64,000 nucleotides of DNA, from assembly GCA_965249525.1 (NCBI GenBank), contig OZ252237.1, positions 496,001-560,000 of the forward strand, written 5' to 3'. The notes below the pieces were generated by a model. It made no database searches, was not told where the DNA came from, and saw nothing but the letters and a program-made list of their open reading frames with translations. This document shows positions 7,911 to 16,542 of this stretch, one piece after another. Source of the DNA: G965240465 sp965249525 (GTDB lineage: Bacteria > SAR324 > JACQKK01). How positions within the stretch are numbered: position 1 is the first letter of the stretch; each line of letters starts with the position of its first letter. The position numbers were made by a program, and so were the translations under genes.

Positions 7911-9089
7911 TTAAGAACTGAGAGGTTCGGTATCCTTGTGCAGCAGTTCCAGATACTTTTGGTATACAAAAATTCTATTCCGCTTTTTCCCACTAATCTC
8001 TGTGACAATACCCATGGATTCCAGCGCAGCGAGGCTGCGTATCACTGTAGGCAGTGACAAGCCAGTTTCTAGGCACATAGCTGTTGTCACAGAAACAGTA
8101 TGCCGCTTCAAATGCTCATGAACAGCCCTAACTCCTGCCGTCAATTTGCCAGATTCTTTGATACGGTTGAGATCATTATCAAATAATTGGGTGATGGCTT
8201 CTGCGGTTTCGCGGGCTTGGTTGGCGGTTTCCATAACGCCAGTTAGGAAGAAATGGATCCAGGCTTCCCAGTTGCCTGTTTCTCGTACATCCTGCAGATG
8301 GTCATAATATGCCTGGCGATTTACCTTGAAATACCAACTCAAATAAAGCAGCGGTTGTTTGAGAATTCCCCCGTTGCATAGAATAAGTATAATAAGCAGG
8401 CGTCCCAAACGTCCATTCCCATCAAGAAAGGGGTGGATGGTTTCAAATTGAACATGGGCAAGCGCTGCTTTGATCAATACGGGAAGTTTTACTTTTTCAT
8501 CATGAAGGAACAGCTCAAAATCATGCAGGCATTCCTTCATCTTCTCAGGTGGCGGTGGAACAAAAACCGCATTGCCAGGACGCTTGCCCCCAATCCAATT
8601 TTGTGATGTACGAAACTCGCCAGGCTGCTTACTGCTGCCAGGAGCTTCCTCCATGAGTATGGTATGAATTTCACGAATAAGTCTTAGAGACAAAGGAAAC
8701 TCCTTTAATCTGTCCAGACCATATTTCATTGCTGCCACATAACGGAACACTTCTTTGACATCATCCATGCCAACATCAGCAGCCTCATAATTTCTAAAAT
8801 CATTTTCAAAGAGCAGCAAGTCAGAGAGAGAAGACTGCGTTCCCTCAATCTGTGAGGAAAGCAGGGCTTCTTTGCGGACATAGGTGTACAAGAACAATTC
8901 TGGGTCGGGCAATTTCTCGCTTTTACCATCCAAACGACCCATGGCTACCAGGGCTTGTTCCATCAGCGTATGCGAATTGGCCAAATCCAGGTGGGGATCT
9001 GGCGGCAAGGGCTGGGGTATGTAGGTGTGGTAGGTCTCGCCGCCGACAGTATGTTTTATACGGCAGCCTATTCTGTTGTTCTTCTTCAT
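7911..9089 (-). CDS. Fic-domain protein with N-terminal inhibitory motif and C-terminal winged helix
   Basis: Fic enzymes usually move AMP from ATP to target proteins. The catalytic motif HPFLDGNGRLGR is complete (near residue 219). An upstream SSQIEGT matches the S/T-x3-E-G/N inhibitory motif, so this is a self-inhibited class II Fic with an N-terminal Fic_N region. The last 80 residues look like a winged helix (TTAMCLETGLSLPTVIRSL), found in many 370-390-residue Fic proteins. The protein is 392 residues, cytoplasmic, with no secretion signal. The 40-bp repeats with palindromes directly upstream could be its own operator. The target is unknown. Confidence 0.9.
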   Translation of the reverse strand: MKKNNRIGCRIKHTVGGETYHTYIPQPLPPDPHLDLANSHTLMEQALVAMGRLDGKSEKLPDPELFLYTYVRKEALLSSQIEGTQSSLSDLLLFENDFRNYEAADVGMDDVKEVFRYVAAMKYGLDRLKEFPLSLRLIREIHTILMEEAPGSSKQPGEFRTSQNWIGGKRPGNAVFVPPPPEKMKECLHDFELFLHDEKVKLPVLIKAALAHVQFETIHPFLDGNGRLGRLLIILILCNGGILKQPLLYLSWYFKVNRQAYYDHLQDVRETGNWEAWIHFFLTGVMETANQARETAEAITQLFDNDLNRIKESGKLTAGVRAVHEHLKRHTVSVTTAMCLETGLSLPTVIRSLAALESMGIVTEISGKKRNRIFVYQKYLELLHKDTEPLSS

Positions 9090-9099
9090 CTATTTAACG

Positions 9100-9214
9100 A
9101 ACATTTTTGGGTGTTTTTGTTAGTTATTTTATCGTAAGTAACATTTTTGGGTGTTTTTGTTAGTTATTTTATCATAAGTAACATTTTTGGGTGTTTTTGT
9201 TAGTTACTTAAAAA
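9100..9214 (+). repeat. 40-bp direct repeat, about 2.8 copies, upstream of fic
   Basis: Copies begin at 9100, 9140 and 9180, each opening with AACATTTTTGGGTG. They are tandem and lack spacers, so this is not a CRISPR array. They lie directly before the fic start on the minus strand. Confidence 0.92.
9119..9182. promoter_or_regulatory. Two imperfect palindromes, candidate operator of fic
   Basis: Each 40-bp unit contains GTTAGTTAT, a 6-base centre TTTATC, then ATAAGTAAC or GTAAGTAAC. The two palindromes lie at 9119-9142 and 9159-9182, 40 bp apart (about four helix turns). Such paired, phased sites suit a dimeric repressor, and the Fic protein itself ends in a winged helix. Binding is inferred. 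Confidence 0.45.
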
Positions 9215-9290
9215 TGACGAACATCCATGAACGTTACAGAAAAATAACGCACAAAAAAGCAGCCTTGGCTTCTGCGGACAAATTGCGGTA

Positions 9291-10181
9291 TCAGGCTTTG
9301 GTGTGCGGGAAGCAGTCTCTGCCCAAGGCGGTGTTGAGTGCTTGGCGCATGGCTTGGAGGGGTGCTGGCTGTTGTGTCCAGAAATGGAAGGCGTGTGCGC
9401 CTTGATGCAGCAGCATGCCGATTCCATTGGTGAATTTCAAGCCTTGTTGTTGTGCTTGTTTTAGCAATGGTGTTTGCCAGGGGGAGTAAAGGATATCAGC
9501 CACAGCTTCTGTAACCTCCAAGTCTGCCAAATTGACAGGACTGTGTGTTCCCAGGCTGGTGGTATTCAGCAGCAGGTCGGTGCTTAATCCAGAGAGCTGC
9601 AACAGGGGCAAGGCTGCTATGTGGTCTTTTTGCTCAGTGAAGTGTGCTTGCAGGGAGCGTACCAAGGCATCGGCATGTGCTGGGGTGCGATTGGCTATCC
9701 ACAGCTGACGGCATCCCTTTGCCAGCAGGATGAAAGCAATGGAGCGGGCAGAACCTCCCGCCCCTAGCAGCAGTATGCGCTTGCCTTGGGGATGGAAATC
9801 CAAAGCTTCCACCAAGGAATCCAACAGTCCCAGTCCATCGGTGTTGTGTCCCAGCAAGTGCATGCGACCATTGACAGTCTGGCAGTGTATGGTATTCACC
9901 GCAGCAATGGCTTGGGCTTGGGGGCTAAGCTTATCCACCAAGGGAAGCACAGCCGTTTTGTGCGGTGCGGTAAGATTAAATCCACTAATGCCCGCTGCTG
10001 CCAAACCCCTTACCGCTGCTGCTAGCTGATATGCCTCAGTAGTAAAGGTGACATAGACTCCGTTGAACTTGGCTGCTGCAAAAGCCGCATTTTGAATCGC
10101 AGGTGAAAGGCTGTGGGAGACCGAACTGCCCATTAAGCCGTAAACCTGGCTTTTGCCGTCAATTGCCAAGGGGGTAAGCAT
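9291..10181 (-). CDS. aroE: Shikimate dehydrogenase
   Basis: AroE reduces 3-dehydroshikimate to shikimate with NADPH in aromatic amino acid synthesis. The substrate domain carries SLSPAIQN, NLTAPHK (catalytic lysine) and GHNTDG (catalytic aspartate). The nucleotide domain carries GAGGSARS and the NADPH-choosing NRT motif. The end has GIGMLLHQGAHAF, typical of the family. The length of 296 residues is slightly above the usual 270-285. The gene lies on the same strand as metK, 126 bases downstream of it. Confidence 0.95.
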   Translation of the reverse strand: MLTPLAIDGKSQVYGLMGSSVSHSLSPAIQNAAFAAAKFNGVYVTFTTEAYQLAAAVRGLAAAGISGFNLTAPHKTAVLPLVDKLSPQAQAIAAVNTIHCQTVNGRMHLLGHNTDGLGLLDSLVEALDFHPQGKRILLLGAGGSARSIAFILLAKGCRQLWIANRTPAHADALVRSLQAHFTEQKDHIAALPLLQLSGLSTDLLLNTTSLGTHSPVNLADLEVTEAVADILYSPWQTPLLKQAQQQGLKFTNGIGMLLHQGAHAFHFWTQQPAPLQAMRQALNTALGRDCFPHTKA

Positions 10182-10307
10182 ACAGGTGGCTTCTTCTTAA
10201 CGCAGTACACACAGTACAACAATATGCCAACCCTGGCTGAGACGGCAGTAACCTGGCTACCCAGTTCCCTGTGCACAGAATGCGGGCTGTTGCGTGCTGC
10301 TGCCGTA

Positions 10308-11465
10308 CTAAAACACTTGCTGCAAGGCAGCGACCTTGTCCGTTCGTTCCCAGGTGAATTCTTTCAATTCACGTCCAAAATGTCCATAAGCTGCCGTCTG
10401 GCGATAAATCGGCCGCAGCAAATCCAGTGCTTCAATAATTTCTGCGGGCTTTAAGCCAAACACCTCGCGCACCCCAGCTGCGATGCGGCTGTCTTCATAT
10501 TGACCACTGCCAAAGGAGTCTACCATCACAGAAACAGGTTCGGGATAACCAATGGCATACGCCAATTGAACTTCACAACGTTCCGCCAGCCCCGCTGCCA
10601 CAATGTTTTTCGCCACATAACGCGCCATGTACGCCGCCGAACGATCCACCTTGGAAGGATCCTTGCCGGAAAACGCACCACCTCCATGACGACCCATCCC
10701 GCCATAAGTGTCCACAATCACCTTGCGTCCCGTTAATCCAGCATCCCCACAAGGTCCCCCCACCACAAACCTCCCAGTAGGGTTAATTAAGCAACGGATA
10801 CCATTACTTCGCAACTCCTCTGGCAGCACAGCGTTAATTACATGCTCCGTGATATCTTTTTCTATCTGTTCTCTACTAACATGTTCCGCATGCTGGCTGG
10901 AAATCACCACCGTGTCCACCGCCAGCGGTCGGTTGTTTTCATATCGCACCGAAACCTGAGACTTGCCATCCGGACCCAAATAATCCAATATTCCTGTCTT
11001 GCGCACTTTCGTCAGCTGCATAGCCAGCTGGTGAGAAAGGTGTATCGGCAACGGCATCAGCACATCGGTTTCCTTGCAGGCATAGCCAAACATCAATCCT
11101 TGGTCTCCCGCACCTTGCTCCTTGTAGAGACCCTGACTGCTGTCCACACCCTGGGCAATGTCTGAAGATTGTTTCCCCAGGCACACCATCACCCCGCAGG
11201 TGTCTGCGTCAAAGCCTAATTTACTGTCGTTGTAGCCAATATCTTTTACCACCTGGCGCACCAATCGGGGAATATCCACCTGACTGCGACTGGTAATTTC
11301 TCCACCCAGCACAATCAAACCGGTGGTGGTAAAAGCCTCACACGCCACGCGGCTTTGGGGGTCTTGTTCCAGCATGGCATCTAGCACTGCATCGGAAATC
11401 TGATCACACATTTTGTCGGGGTGACCTTCAGTTACGCTTTCTGAACTAAATACATGACTTTCCAT
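10308..11465 (-). CDS. metK: S-adenosylmethionine synthetase
   Basis: MetK makes S-adenosylmethionine from methionine and ATP. The N terminus FSSESVTEGHPDK, the GAGDQG segment and the P-loop-like GGGAFSGKDPSKVDRS are diagnostic. The 385-residue length is normal. SAM from this enzyme feeds the speD-encoded decarboxylase and the DNA methyltransferases in this window. No SAM riboswitch is recognisable upstream; that gap instead holds 13-bp tandem repeats. Confidence 0.97.
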   Translation of the reverse strand: MESHVFSSESVTEGHPDKMCDQISDAVLDAMLEQDPQSRVACEAFTTTGLIVLGGEITSRSQVDIPRLVRQVVKDIGYNDSKLGFDADTCGVMVCLGKQSSDIAQGVDSSQGLYKEQGAGDQGLMFGYACKETDVLMPLPIHLSHQLAMQLTKVRKTGILDYLGPDGKSQVSVRYENNRPLAVDTVVISSQHAEHVSREQIEKDITEHVINAVLPEELRSNGIRCLINPTGRFVVGGPCGDAGLTGRKVIVDTYGGMGRHGGGAFSGKDPSKVDRSAAYMARYVAKNIVAAGLAERCEVQLAYAIGYPEPVSVMVDSFGSGQYEDSRIAAGVREVFGLKPAEIIEALDLLRPIYRQTAAYGHFGRELKEFTWERTDKVAALQQVF

Positions 11466-11542
11466 AATAGCCCTTCATTGCTGCAGCTTGCTGCTGCCCT
11501 TGGTTACTGACCTTTGCTGCTGTCCTTCATTAGACGCTCTTT

Positions 11543-11620
11543 GTTGCTGCCCTCAGTTGCTGCCCTCAGTTGCTGCCCTCAGTTGCTGCCCTCAGTTGCT
11601 GCCCTCAGTTGCTGCCCTCC
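11543..11620 (+). repeat. 13-bp tandem repeat, 6 copies, upstream of metK
   Basis: GTTGCTGCCCTCA repeats six times without gaps (the last ends CTCC), and weaker copies occur between 11475 and 11540. The array sits between the divergent metK and ilvC genes and may affect the metK 5' region. Confidence 0.92.
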
Positions 11621-11650
11621 GTTGCCGTACCCCTGGCAACGATTTCATCA

Positions 11651-11944
11651 ATGATTAGACTTCACCAATTCAAGCCAATATGCAAGTTTTCTGTTACAAG
11701 ACCTTGTGCAGGTGGCGTAGGGAATTGCTGGTTGCTGCTTGTAGCGGTTTATCTCTTGGCTGCAATTCTTCTGTTGCATCCACAAGAGTCTGGGTTGCAT
11801 CTGGGCAGGGGAGTGCGCTATGTTGAGAAGTTATGTGAAACGGTGGGAGATAGTTGTTGCACGCCTGTGCTGGGAGGTGCATTGATAAGGGTGCCAGGTG
11901 CGTCCAGCATGCCCATAAATACCCAGGCGGGATTGTTTTTGTAG
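11651..11944 (+). CDS. Possible small membrane protein upstream of ilvC
   Basis: A 97-codon frame begins at ATG 11651 and ends 15 bases before ilvC. It would encode one membrane segment (about residues 27-43, WLLLVAVYLLAAILLL) and a cysteine-containing tail. I recognise no family and see no clear ribosome site. The gap between the metK and ilvC starts (about 490 bases) otherwise holds only the 13-bp repeats. It may equally be noncoding leader sequence of ilvC. Confidence 0.22.
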   Translation: MIRLHQFKPICKFSVTRPCAGGVGNCWLLLVAVYLLAAILLLHPQESGLHLGRGVRYVEKLCETVGDSCCTPVLGGALIRVPGASSMPINTQAGLFL

Positions 11945-11959
11945 CACAGAGGTCACGGA

Positions 11960-13012
11960 ATGAAGAAATTGGACATTAAAGGTTTTAAGGAACAGATTGT
12001 TGAACGCTCAGATTATCCTTTGGAGAAGCAGCGGAAGATTTTGGAAGGGGAGACCATAGCGGTATTGGGGTATGGTCCTCAGGGTCGGGGTCAGAGTTTG
12101 AATATGCGCGATCAGGGATTTGAGGTGTTGCTGGGATTAAGAAAGGGGAATAGTTGGGAGAAGGCGTTAGCGGATGGCTGGCAGCCTGGCAAGAATTTGG
12201 TGAGTTTAGAAGAAGCTGCGGAACGGGGAAGTTTGCTGCAGTTTTTATTATCGGATGCGGCTCAGGTTGTCATGTGGCCTCAGGTGAAGGCTGCATTGAA
12301 GGAGGGGGATTGTTTGTATTTTTCCCATGGTTTTGGGGTGGTGTATCGGGAGATGACGGGGATTGAAGCACCGCAGTATGTGGATGTGGTGTTGGTGGCG
12401 CCCAAGGGGAGTGGATTATCGGTGCGTCGTTTGTTTGAACGGGGTCAGGGGATTAATGCTTCTTATGCGGTGCATCAGGATTTTAGCGGTCGTGCGCGGG
12501 AGCGTTGTTTGGCGACGGCATTTGCCATTGGTTCTGCCCATGTGTTTGAGACTACTTTTAAGAAGGAAGTGCATAGTGATCTGACGGGGGAGCGCTGTGT
12601 GTTAATGGGATTGATAGAAGGTGCTTTTCGGGCGCAGTTTAATGTATTGAGACGGCGGGGGCATTCTCCTTCTGAGGCTTTTAATGAGACGGTGGAGGAG
12701 GCACTGATGAGTTTGTATCCTTTGGTGAATGAGCGGGGGATGGACTGGATGTATGCCAATTGTTCTGCTACGGCACAACGGGGCGCCTTGGATTGGGCGC
12801 CGCGCTTTCAAAAGGCGTTGGAGCCTTTGATTGATGAGGTGTATCAGCAGGTGGTGGATGGTAAAGAGACCCAGCGTGCCATTGAAGCCAATTCCCGCAC
12901 AGATTATCGGGAAGCCTTGGAAAAAGAATTAAAGCAGATTGCAGAATCTGAGCTGTGGACCACAGGTCGTGCTTTGCGCCAGCTGCGTCCTGGCAAGCAG
13001 AATGTAGATTAA
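11960..13012 (+). CDS. ilvC: Ketol-acid reductoisomerase, Bacteroidota/fungal-like type
   Basis: IlvC converts acetolactate to dihydroxyisovalerate with NADPH and magnesium. The nucleotide motif is GYGPQGRGQ near residue 36. The metal and substrate residues fall in SDLTGERCVLMG and SEAFNETVEE. The protein has 350 residues. Segments such as YFSHGFGVVYREMTG, LVAPKGSG, RGALDW and a C terminus ending LRPG are those I recall from yeast Ilv5 and Bacteroidota enzymes. The usual gammaproteobacterial forms are the short 330-residue class or the 490-residue E. coli class. Lateral gain is a reasonable inference, to be tested by phylogeny. Confidence 0.93.
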   Translation: MKKLDIKGFKEQIVERSDYPLEKQRKILEGETIAVLGYGPQGRGQSLNMRDQGFEVLLGLRKGNSWEKALADGWQPGKNLVSLEEAAERGSLLQFLLSDAAQVVMWPQVKAALKEGDCLYFSHGFGVVYREMTGIEAPQYVDVVLVAPKGSGLSVRRLFERGQGINASYAVHQDFSGRARERCLATAFAIGSAHVFETTFKKEVHSDLTGERCVLMGLIEGAFRAQFNVLRRRGHSPSEAFNETVEEALMSLYPLVNERGMDWMYANCSATAQRGALDWAPRFQKALEPLIDEVYQQVVDGKETQRAIEANSRTDYREALEKELKQIAESELWTTGRALRQLRPGKQNVD

Positions 13013-13049
13013 TTGAAGTGCCGTTTTCCCTCGTCATCGGCTTGCTGAT

Positions 13050-14900
13050 GTGTCTGCTGAAAAACCTCCCCGCCAAATTTTTGTATCCAGTGGCGCACGC
13101 CCGCAGCCCCAGCAGGTGGCGCAGCGTGTAGGTGCCTTGCGCTCCTTAATCAAGCAGCGGGGGATGTGCGCCTGGCTGCTGCCTTCTGGTGATTCCCACC
13201 ACAGCGAATTTGTTGCACCCCATCGCCGTCGTATTGAGGCGTTGAGCGGTTTTAGTGGTTCGGCAGGTGATATCATGGTGGGGCTGGAAGAGGCGCATTT
13301 GTGGGTGGATTCGCGTTATCACCTGCAGGCGGAGCAAGAGGTTTCCAGTGATTGGTTTCAGCTGCACAAAGTAGGTTTGCAGGGGGTGCAGCCTTGGTGG
13401 GTATGGCTAGAGAAGGATTTTGCTGTACGGCACAAAGGGGGAAAGATAGGGTGTGATGCGTTTCAGTTTTCTATCCATCGGGTGCATCTGCTGCGGGAAG
13501 CGTTGAAAAGCAGTGGTTGCCAGTTGGAGGCCTTGGAAGAGAATTTGGTAGATGCGGTTTGGGGAACAAAAAGGGTTTCTGGCAAGCCGTTGCGAGCCCT
13601 GGCGGATGTATATAGTGGTCATCCTGCTGAGGAGAAGCTGGCATTGCTGCGCCATGAGATGCAGCAGGTGGGTGCGGATGCGTTGGTGGTGAGCAAGTTG
13701 GATCAGCTGGCTTGGAGCTTGAATTTGCGTGGCGGAGATGTGCTGCATAATCCAGTATTTGAGGGCTGGCTGCTGGTGACTTTGGCAGAGGCTATTTGTT
13801 TTACCGATGCGCATGTTCCCCAGGCGCTTGCCCAGCAGACAGACAGCTGGCTGCGTTTTGAGGCTTATGGGGCCTTGCGGGAGCATTTGCAGCAGCTGGC
13901 GAAGCGTGGGTCAGTTGTGTGGCTGGAAGAAGCGTACAGCAGCCAAGCCTTGCGCAGCATGTTGCAGGGGGCGACACTGTTGCATCATCCTGCACCGCCG
14001 TTGCAAAAATGGAAGGCTGTTAAAAATCCTTCAGAAATTGCCTGTGCGCAACAAGCACACTTGTGCGCAGGAGCAGCCAAGGTGCGTGCCTTGGCGCGTT
14101 TGGAGGCAGCCTTGGCGCAAGGCGTGGTTGTGTCTGAAGCCGATATGGCTGAGATGCTGGCAGAGGAGTACGCCCAAGAGGCAGACTTTGAAAGCCTCAG
14201 CTTTCAGACCCTGTGTGCTTATGGTGCCAATGCAGCCATTGTTCATTATGCGCAGCCCTCCAAGCAGGTGCTTTTGCAGCCAGGTGGTCTGCTGCTGCTG
14301 GATTCCGGCATCCATCTGGGCGGTGCCACCACCGATGACACCCGCACTATTGCTATCGGCACCCCGTCTGAAGAACAACGACAGTGCTACACAGGGGTGC
14401 TGCGTGCGCATATCCGTTTGGCTTTGCAGCACTTTCCTCAAAACACGCCAGGAAATGCACTGGATGCCGTCGCCCGTTCTGCCTTGTGGAACATAGGACA
14501 AGATTACGGACACGGCACCGGCCACGGTGTGGGCGCCATGCTGCATGTACATGAAGGACCCTACGGCATTGCACCAACAACCAAAACACCCTTGGAAGCA
14601 GGAATGATCATCTCTATTGAACCTGGCTGCTATCGCGCAGGCTGGGGGGGTGTGCGCTTGGAGAATCTATACCTGGTAGAAGCGGCACTGGGCATGCTTG
14701 AACATCTCAGTGGTGGCAGCTGGCTCAAATTCACTCCCTTAACCATGCTGCCATTTGATAAGAAACTGATTAACTGGCAGGCACTTTACCCTGAAGAACA
14801 AGCCTGGTTAAAGGGCTATCATCAGCTGGTGCTGGAAAGGCTGCATCTTACAGACACACCTCGCAGCTGGCTGGAGCAAGCCTGCCAAGGTTTTTTATAA
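13050..14900 (+). CDS. Xaa-Pro aminopeptidase (M24B family, three-domain type)
   Basis: This metallopeptidase removes an N-terminal residue next to proline. All five metal ligands of the pita-bread fold are visible in the last third: Asp in LLDSGIH, Asp in TTDDTRT, His in GHGTGHGVG, Glu in SIEPGCY and Glu in RLEN. Two creatinase-like domains precede it, giving 616 residues, the size of the eukaryotic XPNPEP1 form rather than the 440-residue PepP of E. coli. The start is GTG 13050; no strong ribosome site is visible. No signal peptide is seen, so it should be cytoplasmic. Confidence 0.92.
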   Translation: MSAEKPPRQIFVSSGARPQPQQVAQRVGALRSLIKQRGMCAWLLPSGDSHHSEFVAPHRRRIEALSGFSGSAGDIMVGLEEAHLWVDSRYHLQAEQEVSSDWFQLHKVGLQGVQPWWVWLEKDFAVRHKGGKIGCDAFQFSIHRVHLLREALKSSGCQLEALEENLVDAVWGTKRVSGKPLRALADVYSGHPAEEKLALLRHEMQQVGADALVVSKLDQLAWSLNLRGGDVLHNPVFEGWLLVTLAEAICFTDAHVPQALAQQTDSWLRFEAYGALREHLQQLAKRGSVVWLEEAYSSQALRSMLQGATLLHHPAPPLQKWKAVKNPSEIACAQQAHLCAGAAKVRALARLEAALAQGVVVSEADMAEMLAEEYAQEADFESLSFQTLCAYGANAAIVHYAQPSKQVLLQPGGLLLLDSGIHLGGATTDDTRTIAIGTPSEEQRQCYTGVLRAHIRLALQHFPQNTPGNALDAVARSALWNIGQDYGHGTGHGVGAMLHVHEGPYGIAPTTKTPLEAGMIISIEPGCYRAGWGGVRLENLYLVEAALGMLEHLSGGSWLKFTPLTMLPFDKKLINWQALYPEEQAWLKGYHQLVLERLHLTDTPRSWLEQACQGFL

Positions 14901-14928
14901 CAGCTTTACTGCCAGGCAAGGTGGATAC

Positions 14929-15017
14929 TGCAACCATGCAAATTGCAACCATGCAAATTGCAATCATGCAAATTGCAACCATGCAAATTGCAACCATGTA
15001 AATTGCAACCATGCAAA
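14929..15017 (+). repeat. 15-bp tandem repeat, 6 copies, intergenic
   Basis: TGCAACCATGCAAAT repeats six times with single changes in copies 3, 5 and 6. It lies between the aminopeptidase stop and the first RCC1 gene. Confidence 0.92.
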
Positions 15018-15114
15018 AAGCAGGTTATCATTTAAAAATATCCAAACCGCAAGGCGATGAATAATTTGTACCTTGTCATTGTATTGTTCCCCCCCACAAT
15101 CTAAGGAGAAACCC

Positions 15115-16479
15115 ATGAAACACCTGCATAAAAAACCTGTTTTTGCTTGGCGGGTTCTGCCTGTTTTGTTTTTGTCGGCAGTGCTGCTTAGCCTTGCCAG
15201 CTGCGGCGGCGGCGGTGGCAATGGCGGTGGTGGCAATGGCGGCGGTGGCAATGGCGGCGGTGGCAATGGCGGCGGTGGCAGCACTGTACTAACAGGAGTT
15301 ACTGCCATCTCAACAGGGTCTCGTCACACTTGTGTGCTTCACAATACTGCTGGCGATGGTGAAACTGAGGTACTTGCTGCCCAGTGCTGGGGGTCGAACA
15401 GCCATGGTCTGCTGGGCAATGGCCGCAGCGGCATCAGCAATGACAGCGCGGTTCCCGTGCCGGTCATGGGGCTGGACAGCGGGGTCGATGTCATCTCAGC
15501 GGGGTCTGCTTACAATTGTGCGGTTCATAAGGGCATCGCCAAGTGCTGGGGGGATAACAACGCTCGTCAGCTGGGCAACGGCAGCAGGGCTTCCGAGAGT
15601 GAGCCCAAGGAAGTGCTGCAAACCGCTGCCGATAATTCTGACACTGCCAACCCTATCGCTGAAGTCAAGCTGGGCAGCGGGGTGACTGCCATTGCAGCAG
15701 GGGGTGAGCATACTTGTGCGCTTCAGGGTGGCGCCGCCTGGTGCTGGGGGCTGAACAACGATGGACAGCTGGGCCACGGCACCCTGGTTAGTAGCGGGGT
15801 TGCCAAGCAGCTCTCGACGCTGACTAGCAAGGTCACTGCCATTACAGTAGGGTCTAATCACACTTGTGCGCTTCACAATATTGCTGTCGAGGGTGCATCT
15901 GAGGCACTTGTTGTTGCCAAGTGCTGGGGGGGTAATAGCTTTGGCCAGCTGGGCGACGGCACGCGCACTGTTGTGGGGGTGAATAATGACCGCAAGGTTC
16001 CCGTGGAGGTGGTGCAAAGTACTACCCCTGAAGTCAAGCTGGGCAGCGGAGTGACTGCCATTGACGCAGGGGATCAGCACACTTGTGTGATTCAGGGTGG
16101 CGTCGTCAAGTGCTGGGGGCGTAACCTGAATGGTCAGCTGGGCAATGGCAGCAGCGGCAGCAGCAATGACAGCCCGCTTCCTGTGCAGGTCATGGTGCTG
16201 ACTAGCGATGTCAATGCCAAAATCTCAGCAGGGGACCAGCACACTTGTGCGCTTCAGGGTGGTGCCGCCAGGTGCTGGGGGAATAACGACGATGGACAGC
16301 TGGGCAGAGACTCCAGCAGCAGCGTTAGCAATAATATTCCCGCAGAGGTCAGGGGGCTGGACAGCGGGGTCGATGTCATCTCAGCGGGGTCTGCTTACAA
16401 TTGTGCGGTTCAGGATGGCAGTGCCATATGCTGGGGAAGTAACTTCCGAAGCAAGCTGGGTCCCACAGTGCTGCCCTAA
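15115..16479 (+). CDS. RCC1-repeat lipoprotein A (seven repeats)
   Basis: This 454-residue lipoprotein should form a seven-bladed beta-propeller outside the inner membrane. ATG 15115 is preceded by AAGGAG at 15103-15108. The signal peptide ends in the lipobox LASC, near residue 30, followed by a linker of GGGGN units encoded by a 15-bp tandem repeat (about 15204-15280). Seven RCC1 units follow, each with HTC or NC, then 8-10 or more residues to CWG, and usually N-x-x-G-x-LG. The paired cysteines suggest a disulfide in each blade. RCC1 propellers bind proteins or nucleic acids; here the ligand is unknown and probably extracellular or periplasmic. Confidence 0.88.
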   Translation: MKHLHKKPVFAWRVLPVLFLSAVLLSLASCGGGGGNGGGGNGGGGNGGGGNGGGGSTVLTGVTAISTGSRHTCVLHNTAGDGETEVLAAQCWGSNSHGLLGNGRSGISNDSAVPVPVMGLDSGVDVISAGSAYNCAVHKGIAKCWGDNNARQLGNGSRASESEPKEVLQTAADNSDTANPIAEVKLGSGVTAIAAGGEHTCALQGGAAWCWGLNNDGQLGHGTLVSSGVAKQLSTLTSKVTAITVGSNHTCALHNIAVEGASEALVVAKCWGGNSFGQLGDGTRTVVGVNNDRKVPVEVVQSTTPEVKLGSGVTAIDAGDQHTCVIQGGVVKCWGRNLNGQLGNGSSGSSNDSPLPVQVMVLTSDVNAKISAGDQHTCALQGGAARCWGNNDDGQLGRDSSSSVSNNIPAEVRGLDSGVDVISAGSAYNCAVQDGSAICWGSNFRSKLGPTVLP

Positions 16480-16542
16480 GCAGCACACCTGCAGCCTGCA
16501 AGGCTAAGGGCGTGCATCCAGGCTTGTCTGTCAGCCTGTCTG

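Noticed and set aside
9100..9214. Repeats that could suggest a CRISPR array
   Set aside because: Units are directly adjacent with no variable spacers and no cas genes nearby.
11466..11650. SAM riboswitch upstream of metK
   Set aside because: The region is 13-bp repeats with no SAM-I or SAM-II features.
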